This document shows, piece after piece, positions 8,241 through 16,722 of a stretch of 64,000 nucleotides of DNA. The DNA lies in NCBI RefSeq assembly GCF_020622065.1, contig NZ_JAHRYQ010000001.1, positions 310,001-374,000 of the forward strand, in the 5' to 3' direction. The first letter of the stretch is position 1. Every line of letters begins with the position of its first letter. The notes below the pieces were generated by a model. That model was not told the origin of the DNA. It saw only the letters and a program-made list of their open reading frames with translations, and did no database searches. The translations under genes were made by a program, and so were the position numbers. The DNA comes from Geothrix sp. Lineage in GTDB: Bacteria; Acidobacteriota; Holophagae; Holophagales; Holophagaceae.

Positions 8241-10313
8241 AACCGCCAGACCAGGTCCAGGTTCACCAGCCGGTCATTGGCCGGAAGGGGGGCGTGGGCG
8301 CCATAGTAGGGCTGGAGGATGGGGTAGTTGGCGGCTCCCAGGTTGCTGGCGGACAGCCGCGCCTCGGTGCCGGTGCCCAGCCACTCCTTCCAGGTCAGGG
8401 CCAAGTTGACGAGGATCCGGCCCGGCTGGGGGGCGCTCTCGACCAGGTTGGGCAGGAGGTCATCCGGGGCGATGCCGGACTGGGCCGATCGGGCGGTCTG
8501 GCCTTCCCGGGCCGAGGCGTAGAGCAGGCTCGGGGCCACCTGCACGGGCCCGAGGCGAAGGTAGGTGCCCACATTCACCTTCAGGGGGGAGATGCCCAGG
8601 AAGGCGTTGCCGCCGCTGCCGAGGAAGAAGGGATCCACCTGCCCATCGGGGCGGGTGTAGCTGAGGTTCGCGAACCCGCCCCAGGTCTGGTTCCGGACTT
8701 CCAGGCTGGCCTCGAGCCCCTTCGAGTGGGTGGAGCCCGCGTTCACATAGTAGATGTTGTAGTTGTCCAGGCCGAAGGAGATGGAGCGGGTCACGCTCAT
8801 GCGGTAGAGGTTCAGGCGGACGACGGAGCTGCCGTTCAGGCGCCAGCCCAGCTCCAGCTCGCGGCTGCGGATGATCTCGGGCCGCAGGTAGCCCTTGAAG
8901 GCGAAGAAGGTGCTGTAGGTCTGGAAGAGGGTCGGGCTCCGGAAGGCCTCGCCATAGAGCAGCTTCGCGTTGAAGCGGCCCTGGACGAAGGTGAGTCCCA
9001 GCCTGGGGGCGAAGGCATTGGACAGGTCACTGTCCTCGTAGCGGCCCCCGGCCGTCAGCCCGAAGGCGCCGGCCTGCTGGGTGTACTGGAGGTAGCCGTA
9101 CCGGGTCTGGAGGGTCTGCTGGGGCAGGAGGACCGTCGGATCCTTCGGATCGCGGAGCGCCGTGGTTCTGGAGATCCACGCTGCGCTCGCGGTCCTGGAT
9201 CAGGCCGCCCCCGGCGATGAGCACGCCGGGGTAGGGCAGGTTCCAATGCAGGGAGGCGTCCAGGACGAAGCGGCTGCGCTCCGTTCCCGAATGGTTCACG
9301 CCGTTGGAGTTGCGATCCTGGGGAAAGACCGAGCCGCCGGTGTTCTCCAGGAGCTCGCCCCGGGTCTCGAGGCTGAGGCCGTGGTCGAAGGCGAAGCTGC
9401 GCTGCACCCGGATTCCCTGGACGATCCGCGAGGCCGTTCCCAGCGTTCCCGGGGGCAGGCCGGGCAAGACGGGGTTGCCGTTGCCGGACCCGCCGCCGTC
9501 CACCTGCGCCTCCTGGAAGGCGGCCCGGACCAGATGCACCGAGGTGCCGAGGGCGCGGACTTCGCCGAAGAGGTTGGTGACCTCCCGGCGGGTGTTGCCC
9601 TGGTCCTGGCTGAAGCTCCGGCCGGTGAAGAAGGTGTCCACATAGGGCTGGCGGCTGAAGGGGCTGGACTGGTACCCCACATTCAGGGAAATGGCCGCCC
9701 CATTGGAGAACTGGCCGTTGGTGACCAGGAAGCCCCCGCCGCCGAAGTTGCCGGCGCCGAGGCTGCTGCCCCGCAGGGTGAACCGGCCGGCCTCGGGATC
9801 CTCCGCCGAGCGGGTGATGAGGTTGATGACGGCGGCTCCCGCGAACTGCCCATAGATGGCGCTGCCGGGACCCCGGATCACCTCCACCCGCTCGATGAGC
9901 TCCGCGGGATAGCTCCCGTAGTAGTTCACATTCCCGTTGTGGAGGGGGCTCACCTGGATGCCGTTGACCATCAGGAGAGCCTTGCCCTCGTGGGCCCAGA
10001 TGCCGCGCTCGGCCAGCCCGATGAGGGCCGTGCCGTCGTTCCCGAAGTCGAAGCCGGGCAGGGTGCGGAGGATGTCGGCCAGTTCGCGCCACCCGTACCG
10101 CTCGATGTCCGTCCGCGTGACCACGGAGACCGCGGAGGGCGCCTCCTCCTGGTTCTGCTGGAGCCGACTGGCGATGATGACCGGGGTGTTCAGCAGGCGG
10201 GCCATGTCGTCGGGCTGCTGGCCGGGCAGGAGCGGGTCCTGTCCCAGGAGCGGCAGCGAGAGCAGGGGGAGCAGGCGGGCGCGCGGCACCAGACCTCCGG
10301 TCAAGGGATTCAT
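8237..10313 (-). pseudogene. TonB-dependent outer-membrane receptor interrupted by one frameshift
   Basis: Starting at the ATG at 10311-10313 (ribosome site AAAGGAA) the reading frame encodes an N-terminal leader, a plug domain (APSAVSVVTRTDIERYGW, GPGSAIYGQFAGAAVINLIT) and the first barrel strands as far as DRERSVDLQN. Near 9170 the frame is lost. The next frame continues perfectly with TTALRDPKDP, then a typical barrel ending in LVWRF with the terminal phenylalanine expected for BAM targeting. One extra base or two missing bases explain everything. It could be a real recent mutation, a sequencing error or phase variation. It is divergent from the YfiR-like gene and was probably part of that signalling unit. 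Confidence 0.85.
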
Positions 10314-10559
10314 ATGGGTTCCTTTCGGCAGTTCAACATGGAATCCATGAATCCCGACGCCGGGGGCTGGAATCAAGTCCGGGTCCGGGTCCGCCGAAAC
10401 AGGAGGGAATCTCGGTTCCATGCAGGTCACCCGAAGTCTTTTCGGGACGAATTCTGCGACCGGATCTCAGACCACTTCCTACCTCCATTCTGCAGCCCAT
10501 CCCATGCGTCCATGGATCGACCCCATGAACATGAAGCCTGACCGCGCCCGGGCGGTTTC

Positions 10560-11105
10560 ATGAGACGCACCTCCGCCTGTCTGGCGCTGGCGATCGTGGC
10601 GGTCGGAGGCCCCCGGCTCGAGGCCCAGGCCCCCGTGCCGGAGTACGCGCTGAAGGCGGAGGTCTTCCTCAAGGTGCTCTCCTATGTGCAGTGGCCGACG
10701 GGCCCAGAGCCGGCAGGGTGGCCCATCGACATCGTGGTGGTGGGGAAGTCCCCGTTCGGGACCTATCTGGACGACTACGCGCGAGCCCGCACCATCCAGC
10801 GCCGACCGATCCGCGTCCGCTACCAGGCGAAGACCGCCGATGTGGGGCCCTGCCACGCGATCTTCATCTGCCGCTCGGAGGCGGGCCGCGCCGATGCGGT
10901 GCTGGCCTGGGCGAGGAACCACCAGGTCCTGACGGTCTCCGATGACGAGGGTCTCGCCCGCCGGGGGGTGATGGTGAACCTGGTCCTGGAAGGTCATCTC
11001 GTCCGCCTGGCCGTGAGCCCCAGCGCCGCCGCCGCCGCCGGGATCACCCTCACCCGCCTGCTCCCGTACACTCGGATCCTCCCCCCGGCCCGACCCATCC
11101 CCTGA
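10560..11105 (+). CDS. YfiR-like periplasmic protein (DUF4154 family)
   Basis: A 181-residue secreted protein with an N-terminal signal peptide ending near EAQA. The conserved YALKAEVFLKVLSYVQWP start, the KSPFGTYLDD and CHAIFICRSE segments and GVMVNLVLEGHLVRL fit the YfiR/DUF4154 family. In Pseudomonas, YfiR binds the periplasmic CHASE8 domain of the cyclase YfiN and holds it inactive. Here the next gene is a membrane kinase with a CHASE8-like sensor, so this protein is probably its periplasmic partner. It is divergent from a TonB receptor gene, 246 bases away. Confidence 0.8.
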   Translation: MRRTSACLALAIVAVGGPRLEAQAPVPEYALKAEVFLKVLSYVQWPTGPEPAGWPIDIVVVGKSPFGTYLDDYARARTIQRRPIRVRYQAKTADVGPCHAIFICRSEAGRADAVLAWARNHQVLTVSDDEGLARRGVMVNLVLEGHLVRLAVSPSAAAAAGITLTRLLPYTRILPPARPIP

Positions 11106-11165
11106 CCCTTGCCCCCTGACCCCTGACCGCTGCCCCCTGGACGCGCCACGCCACCGGAGCCGTTT

Positions 11166-13529
11166 TTGACCGCACCGACCTCATCCATCCGCCGCAAGGT
11201 GATCACGCTGGTCCTCGCCACGACGACCACGGCCCTGCTGCTCTCGGCCCTGGCCTTCCTGGGGTATGAGGGCTACGCGCTGCGGCGGGCGGCGGCCCAG
11301 GATCTGCAGGCCCTCGGGGAGATCATCGCCTACAACACGGCACCCTTCGTGGCCTTCCACGACGGGGGCCCGGCCACTCAGATTCTCGAGAGCCTGAAGA
11401 CGCACGGCCACATCGCCCGGGCCCAGGTCCACATGGCTTCGGGGGAACTGCTGGCCTCGTACCCGGCGGATGGGCGCCCCGTGGTCATCCACCCGCTGGA
11501 CGCCGCCCGCGACCGGGTCTGGTTTTCCGGGGGCCGCATCGAGCTGACGAAGCTCGTCCACAACCCGGAAGGGCAGCCCACCGGCTTCGTCTTCCTGTCC
11601 TCGGACATGAGCCACCTGAACGCACGCCTGGTCCTGGCGAGCCTGTTCCTGGCCGGCATGCTGCTCCTGATCGGCCTCGTGGTCGCGACCTTCGTCCGGC
11701 GCTGGGCCCGGGTGATCACGGAGCCGGTTCTGGAGCTCGCGGGCGTCGCGTCGCGGGTATCCACCAGCCGGGACTACAGCCTGCGGGCCCAGTCCCGTTC
11801 CGATGATGAGCTGGGGGCCCTGATCGGGGCGTTCAACGGGATGCTGGAGCGCATCCAGGAGCAGGACCGCCACCTGGCCGAGCACCGCGGCCAGCTGGAG
11901 GAGCAGGTGGCCACCCGCACGGGCGAACTCGTCCGGACCAACAACGAACTGCTCATCGCCAAGGAGCGGGCCGAAGTCTCCAATCGTGCCAAGAGCACCT
12001 TCCTGGCGAACATGAGCCACGAGCTGCGCACACCCCTCAACGCCATCCTGCTCTACAGCGAGCTGGTGCGCGAGGACTCCGAGGCCGCGGGACACGCCGA
12101 GATCCTGCCGGATGTGCGCCGCATCGAGTCCGCCGGGCGCCACCTGCTGAGCCTCATCAACGACATCCTGGACCTTTCCAAGATCGAAGCCGGGAAGATG
12201 ACCGTCTCCTGCGAAACCTTCGATGTGCCGGGCATGATCCGCGATGTCCTCGCCACCGTGGAGCCCCTGGCCGCCAAGAACGGAAACTCGCTCCATTTCA
12301 CCTGCGCTCCTGATGTGGAGGAGATCCACTCGGATGCGATCAAGGTGCGGCAGTCCCTCTTCAACCTGCTGAGCAATGCCTGCAAGTTCACCCGGGAGGG
12401 CCACATCGAAGTGCGGGCCGCCGTGGATCCCTTGCCGGGCTCGGAGACTCCTTGGCTTCACCTCTCCGTGGAGGACACGGGCATCGGCATCAGCCCGGAT
12501 CAGCTGCAGCGGATCTTCAGCGAGTTCATCCAGGCGGAGGAAGGCACCAGCCGCCAGTTCGGCGGCACGGGGCTGGGCTTGGCCCTCAGCCGCAAGTTCT
12601 GTCAGATCCTGGGCGGCGACATTCGCGTCCGGAGCGAGGCGGGCAAGGGCTCGGTCTTCACCATGCTCCTGCCCCTGTCGCCCCCGAAGGCGCCGCCGGC
12701 CCCTGAGCCGGCTTCCACCCTTGGCGGGCTGAGCGGGCAGGGCACGCCGGCGGCCAGTTTGCCGAGGGGCCCAGTCCTGCTCATCGACGACGACCCGACG
12801 CTCCTGGAGGCCCTGTCCCGGCTGCTGGCCCGGGACGGCTACGAGGTTCGGATGGCCCAGAACGGCGCCGAGGGGCTGCGCATGGCCCGGGAGTTCCACC
12901 CGGGGATCATCGTGCTGGATGTGATGATGCCCCTGATGGACGGCTGGGAGGTGCTGAAGGCCCTCAAATCGGATCCGGTGCTGGAACCCATCCCGGTCGT
13001 GATGCTCACGATCCTCGATGAGGTCGAGCGGGGCCTGGCCCTGGGGGCGGCGGAGTATCTCTTCAAGCCCATCGACCGGGCCCAGCTCACGGGGGTGCTC
13101 CTGAAGTTCCAGCCGTCCTCGCCCCCCTTCCAGGTGCTCGTGGTCGAGGACGACCAGGCGACCCAGCACACCCTGCGGCGGATCCTGCTGGCCGAGGGCT
13201 GGGAGTCCCGTTCAGCCTCCGATGGCGCCGAGGCCCTCGACCTTCTGCGGGAAGGGGTTCCGAACCTGATCCTCCTGGACCTGATGATGCCGGGCATGGA
13301 CGGCTTCGATTTCCTGGCGGAGAAGCAGGCGAACCCTGAGTGGGCGGGTATTCCAGTGGTGGTCCTGACCGCCCGGGAACTCGGGACCGCCGAGCAGGAG
13401 CGGCTGCGCCGTAGCCAGGTGGCGGCCGTGATGCAGAAGGGCCTCTACACCAAGGGAGAACTGGTTGAGGAAGTTCAGCGCACCATCCGCCGGAGTACTG
13501 CCCTGATGCCGGAAGGGGGGCGAGCATGA
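11166..13529 (+). CDS. Membrane hybrid sensor histidine kinase with CHASE8-like sensor and two receivers
   Basis: 787 residues from a TTG start with GGAG seven bases upstream. Order: TM1 (about 12-34), a periplasmic segment of about 120 residues resembling CHASE8 (LGEIIAYNTAPFVAFHD, then ARAQVHMASGELLA), TM2 (about 155-178), HAMP (about 180-232), a coiled coil, HisKA with H285 in SHELRTPLN, an ATPase domain with DTGIGISPDQL and GTGLGLALS, then two receivers with phospho-acceptors D585 and D705. It follows the YfiR-like gene by 60 bases and overlaps the next receiver by four. It likely turns a periplasmic or outer-membrane cue into a phosphorelay. Confidence 0.9.
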   Translation: MTAPTSSIRRKVITLVLATTTTALLLSALAFLGYEGYALRRAAAQDLQALGEIIAYNTAPFVAFHDGGPATQILESLKTHGHIARAQVHMASGELLASYPADGRPVVIHPLDAARDRVWFSGGRIELTKLVHNPEGQPTGFVFLSSDMSHLNARLVLASLFLAGMLLLIGLVVATFVRRWARVITEPVLELAGVASRVSTSRDYSLRAQSRSDDELGALIGAFNGMLERIQEQDRHLAEHRGQLEEQVATRTGELVRTNNELLIAKERAEVSNRAKSTFLANMSHELRTPLNAILLYSELVREDSEAAGHAEILPDVRRIESAGRHLLSLINDILDLSKIEAGKMTVSCETFDVPGMIRDVLATVEPLAAKNGNSLHFTCAPDVEEIHSDAIKVRQSLFNLLSNACKFTREGHIEVRAAVDPLPGSETPWLHLSVEDTGIGISPDQLQRIFSEFIQAEEGTSRQFGGTGLGLALSRKFCQILGGDIRVRSEAGKGSVFTMLLPLSPPKAPPAPEPASTLGGLSGQGTPAASLPRGPVLLIDDDPTLLEALSRLLARDGYEVRMAQNGAEGLRMAREFHPGIIVLDVMMPLMDGWEVLKALKSDPVLEPIPVVMLTILDEVERGLALGAAEYLFKPIDRAQLTGVLLKFQPSSPPFQVLVVEDDQATQHTLRRILLAEGWESRSASDGAEALDLLREGVPNLILLDLMMPGMDGFDFLAEKQANPEWAGIPVVVLTARELGTAEQERLRRSQVAAVMQKGLYTKGELVEEVQRTIRRSTALMPEGGRA

Positions 13530-13906
13530 GCCGGATCCTGCTGGTCGAGGACAACGAGATGAACCGGGATGCCATCTCCCGGCTGCTGGAACGACGCGGA
13601 TTCACCCTGCTGACGGCGCCGGATGGCGAGGAAGGGGTGCGCCTCTGCCGGGAAGCCCTGCCGGATCTGGTGCTCATGGACCTGGGGCTGCCCGGCATCG
13701 ACGGGTTCGAGGCCACCCGTCGGATCAAGGCCGATCCCGCCACTCAGGGGATTCCGGTCGTGGCCCTGACAGCCCGGGCCCTGACCTCGGACCGGGAGGC
13801 GGCCTTCGAGGCCGGATGCGACGATTACGATACCAAGCCCGTGGATCTGACCCGGCTGGTGGCCAAGATCCGGCAGCTGCTGGGACGCGAGGGTGATGCG
13901 CCATGA
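13526..13906 (+). CDS. Single-domain response regulator
   Basis: A 126-residue CheY-like receiver with no output domain. The acidic pair follows ILLVED, the acceptor is D52 (LMDLGLPG), the threonine lies in ALTAR and the lysine in TKPVD. ATGA overlaps join it to the kinase before it and the receiver-kinase after it, so the three are translated together. It may shuttle phosphate between the two kinases, or act as an output through protein contact. Confidence 0.93.
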   Translation: MSRILLVEDNEMNRDAISRLLERRGFTLLTAPDGEEGVRLCREALPDLVLMDLGLPGIDGFEATRRIKADPATQGIPVVALTARALTSDREAAFEAGCDDYDTKPVDLTRLVAKIRQLLGREGDAP

Positions 13907-15111
13907 TCCATGGAAATCCAGCCCGCCTGCTCGTGGTCGATGACGCGGATTCCAACCGCGAGGTGATGACCCGCATCCTCGAGCGCGAGGGCCATGAGGT
14001 GGCCACGGCCGTCGACGGCGCCGAGGGGCTGGCGAAGCTCCGCAGCGGGAGCTACGACCTGGTGCTCCTGGATGTGATGATGCCGGGCATCGACGGCATC
14101 CAGGTGATCCAGGTCATGCATGAGGATGAGCGGCTCAAGCGCATTCCCGTGATCATGCTCTCCGCCCTCCACGAACAGGAGACGATCCTGAAGTGCATCC
14201 AGCTGGGGGCCCAGGACTACCTGCCGAAACCCATCAACCAGCAGCTCCTCAAGGCCCGCATCGCGGCCAGCCTGGAGAAGAAGCGGCTGCAGGACCTGGA
14301 GCTGCAGTACACCCAGCAGGTGGAGTCCATCAGCGCCCAGCTGAAGGCGGCCAATGAGCAGCTCCTTCGTGCCAACCAGCTGAAGAGCCGTTTCCTCGCC
14401 ACCGCGGCCCACGACCTGAAGAACCCACTCGGCGGCATCGTCCTGCTTTCCGACGGCATCCGCATGGAGGCCGAGGCGGGAGGCTCCTACGCCCGCATCG
14501 CCACCCAGGCGGGGCGGGTCCACGATGTGGTCCAGAAGATGGTCCACATCATCAACGGCCTGCTGGATGCGACCGTCCAGGAGGTGGGCGAGGTGAGCCC
14601 CTGCTTCGAGATGACCGACTTGGGCGACCTGATTCGTCGCGTGATCCAGGAAAACGAGCTCTATGCGGCGAGCAAGGACATCCGCCTCCATGGCCCGGCA
14701 CCCGCCGCGAGGTGCCAAGGCTCCGTGGACGGCACCCGGCTGGCCCAGGTCATCGACAACCTCGTGAACAACGCCATTAAGTACTCCCCCGGTGGTCGCG
14801 AAGTCCGGGTGGAGCTGGGCCTCCAGGTGACCGGCGCTGGGCGCCGGGCCCGCATCGAAGTGCGCGACCAGGGGCCTGGTTTCACGCCCGCGGACCTGGA
14901 GAGGGCCTTCGAACCCTTCCAGCGGCTCTCCGCCCTTCCCACCGGCGGCGAATACAGCACCGGGCTCGGTCTTTCCATCGTCAAGCAGATGGTCGAGCTG
15001 CACGGCGGCCAGGTCTGGATCGAAAGCGAACCTGGCCAGGGAGCGGCCTTCGTGGTGGAGATCCCGCTGGTGGAGGAGGGCTCTAGGGACAGAGGCCCCC
15101 ATCCACATTGA
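13903..15111 (+). CDS. Soluble receiver-histidine kinase
   Basis: 402 residues: an N-terminal receiver (acceptor D57 in LLDVMMPG, lysine in LPKPI), a coiled coil (about 125-160), a HisKA domain with H170 in AAHDLKNPL, and an ATPase domain with DQGPGF and STGLGLSIV. There is no membrane segment. The gene overlaps the lone receiver by four bases upstream, and its 3' end overlaps the convergent SDR gene by 29 bases. Receiver-first kinases of this form commonly take phosphate or signal from another kinase, which fits a multi-step relay with the two genes before it. Confidence 0.92.
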   Translation: MIHGNPARLLVVDDADSNREVMTRILEREGHEVATAVDGAEGLAKLRSGSYDLVLLDVMMPGIDGIQVIQVMHEDERLKRIPVIMLSALHEQETILKCIQLGAQDYLPKPINQQLLKARIAASLEKKRLQDLELQYTQQVESISAQLKAANEQLLRANQLKSRFLATAAHDLKNPLGGIVLLSDGIRMEAEAGGSYARIATQAGRVHDVVQKMVHIINGLLDATVQEVGEVSPCFEMTDLGDLIRRVIQENELYAASKDIRLHGPAPAARCQGSVDGTRLAQVIDNLVNNAIKYSPGGREVRVELGLQVTGAGRRARIEVRDQGPGFTPADLERAFEPFQRLSALPTGGEYSTGLGLSIVKQMVELHGGQVWIESEPGQGAAFVVEIPLVEEGSRDRGPHPH

Positions 15112-15841
15112 TGATCTGCCCGCTCATGTAGCTGGCCCAATCAGAACAGAGGAAGGCCACCACGCCCGCCACCTCCTCCGGTTCGCCCTCCCGCTTGAGG
15201 ATGGTCGGGGCGAGCATCTGCCGGCGGGCCTCTTCGGGCACATCCTGGGTCAGCTCGGTGTGGATGAGGCCGGGGTTCACCGCGTTCACCAGCACACCGA
15301 AGGGCGCCATCTCCCGGGCGAGGCTGCGGGTGAGGGCGATCACCGCGCCCTTGCTGGCTCCGTAGTTGGTCTGGCCCGCCTTGCCGATGATGCCCGTGGG
15401 GCTGACGATGTTGACGATGCGCCCCCACTTGCGGTTCATCATGCCTCGCACGAAGGCCTTGGTGGCGTAGACGGTGCCCCGGAGGTTCACATTCATGACC
15501 TCCTCCCACTTCTCGTCGCCCATGAGGATGAAGGGGCCGTCCTGGCGGGTGCCCGCATTGTTCACGAGGATGTCCACCGGGCCCAGCTCCGCCTTCACGC
15601 GGTCGGCGGCGGCTTCCAGCTCCGCCTTCACGCGCACATCCGCCAGCACGGCCATGGCCCGGCGGCCCGTACCTCGGATTTCCTCCGCCACGGCCTCGGC
15701 CAGATCCAGGTTCTTGTGGGCGTGGACCACCACATCGGCCCCCCAGCGGGCGAACTCCACGGCGATGGCCCGCCCGATGCCCCGGGAGGACCCGGTGACG
15801 AAGGCGATGCGGCCGAGCAGGGGTGGCTGGTTGAAGGGCAT
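15083..15841 (-). CDS. Short-chain dehydrogenase/reductase, FabG-like
   Basis: A 252-residue classical SDR. TGSSRGIG is the NAD(P)-binding loop, NNAG the structural motif, and YGASK carries the catalytic Tyr and Lys; the end QIINVDGG is typical of FabG-type proteins. I start at the ATG of MPFNQPP (15839-15841); a longer frame to 15919 overlaps the neighbouring dehydratase gene. The substrate is unknown: 3-oxoacyl-ACP reductase is the usual annotation but the gene is not near fatty-acid genes. It is divergent from the pterin dehydratase gene with 46 bases between. Confidence 0.85.
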   Translation of the reverse strand: MPFNQPPLLGRIAFVTGSSRGIGRAIAVEFARWGADVVVHAHKNLDLAEAVAEEIRGTGRRAMAVLADVRVKAELEAAADRVKAELGPVDILVNNAGTRQDGPFILMGDEKWEEVMNVNLRGTVYATKAFVRGMMNRKWGRIVNIVSPTGIIGKAGQTNYGASKGAVIALTRSLAREMAPFGVLVNAVNPGLIHTELTQDVPEEARRQMLAPTILKREGEPEEVAGVVAFLCSDWASYMSGQIINVDGGLCP

Positions 15842-15887
15842 GGCAAGATCCAGATGCAACGAATTAGGATGCCGCAGGGGGGGGAGC

Positions 15888-16196
15888 ATGTCCAAGGATC
15901 TGGTGAGTCCCGACGCCATGGAGGCTTTCCTGAAGGCGCACCCCGATTGGGTCGCGCAGGGCGATGCCCACGGCCTGACCCTCCGCCGGCGCTATGTGTT
16001 CTCCGCCTATCCCCGCGGCCTCGGGTTCGTGGTGGCGGCCGCTGAACATGCCGAGAAGGTGGACCACCATCCTGACCTCACCCTCGGCTACCGCTGGGTG
16101 GTGGCCGTCCTCACCACCCATGTCAGCCTCGGCGTCACCCAGCGGGACCTGGATCTGGCCGAGGCGCTGGACCGGCTGTACCAGGAGCATATCTAG
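15888..16196 (+). CDS. Pterin-4a-carbinolamine dehydratase
   Basis: A 102-residue protein that dehydrates 4a-hydroxytetrahydrobiopterin, regenerating the cofactor of aromatic amino acid hydroxylases. The active-site signature DHHPDLTLGYRWV is clear. The ATG follows a strong GGGGGGGGAGC ribosome site. No phenylalanine hydroxylase is in the window, but hpd at the left end belongs to the same catabolic route, so a link through phenylalanine/tyrosine breakdown is possible. Many bacteria carry this gene without a hydroxylase, where its role is less clear. Confidence 0.9.
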   Translation: MSKDLVSPDAMEAFLKAHPDWVAQGDAHGLTLRRRYVFSAYPRGLGFVVAAAEHAEKVDHHPDLTLGYRWVVAVLTTHVSLGVTQRDLDLAEALDRLYQEHI

Positions 16197-16222
16197 GATC
16201 TGCTTTCCGGGCCGCTCTCCCG

Positions 16223-16678
16223 CTACCGCACCGGCGATCCGTGGGGCAGCTGCCGGTTGAAGCGCTCCTGGAGGGACCGCACCTTGACTGAGTCCAGCCA
16301 CTGAGGTTGGCTGGGGTCGCTCATCATGAACTCGCCCAGCTCGATGGCGCCATGGCTGAACGAGGGGACCGCCAGGGCCCGGTTCAGGCGGGCCCGGAAA
16401 TCTCCCAGGAACAGGCGGAAGGCCCGGTGACGAGGGGGCTCCTGGAGGGCGATGTCCCAAACCTCCACCGTGGCTTCGGGCGTACGCCGCGAGACGGGCG
16501 GCAGCGGCCGCGGAGGGCTCCCGAGCAGCAGTCCGTCCCAGCAACCCCGCGGTGCCAGATGGATCCCCGCAATGGGGTCGCCACCCAGCTCCGGCCGCCC
16601 ATCGGGGACCAAGCCGAGGGCCGGCGGTTCCTGGGCGGCGAGGGCCAGCGGGAGCAGAAGGCAGGACAGGGCGTTCAT
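16223..16678 (-). CDS. Hypothetical secreted protein
   Basis: A 151-residue protein with a short signal peptide (MNALSCLLLPLALAAQ). The mature part contains a proline-rich stretch (PPRPLPPVSRRTP), then a segment FRLFLGDFRARLNRALAVP suggesting helices. I do not recognise the family. It lies between the pterin dehydratase and the pseudouridine synthase on the opposite and same strand respectively; the 44 bases to the synthase stop make cotranscription with it likely. Confidence 0.55.
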   Translation of the reverse strand: MNALSCLLLPLALAAQEPPALGLVPDGRPELGGDPIAGIHLAPRGCWDGLLLGSPPRPLPPVSRRTPEATVEVWDIALQEPPRHRAFRLFLGDFRARLNRALAVPSFSHGAIELGEFMMSDPSQPQWLDSVKVRSLQERFNRQLPHGSPVR

Positions 16679-16722
16679 GGGATCAAGGAGATCACGAACG
16701 GGGCGAGGCGGGGCTTTCGAGG

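Noticed and set aside
10314-10559. Riboswitch between the TonB receptor and YfiR-like genes
   Set aside because: I looked for cobalamin and c-di-GMP aptamer cores and found none; only short repeats such as GGGTCCGGGTCCG are present.
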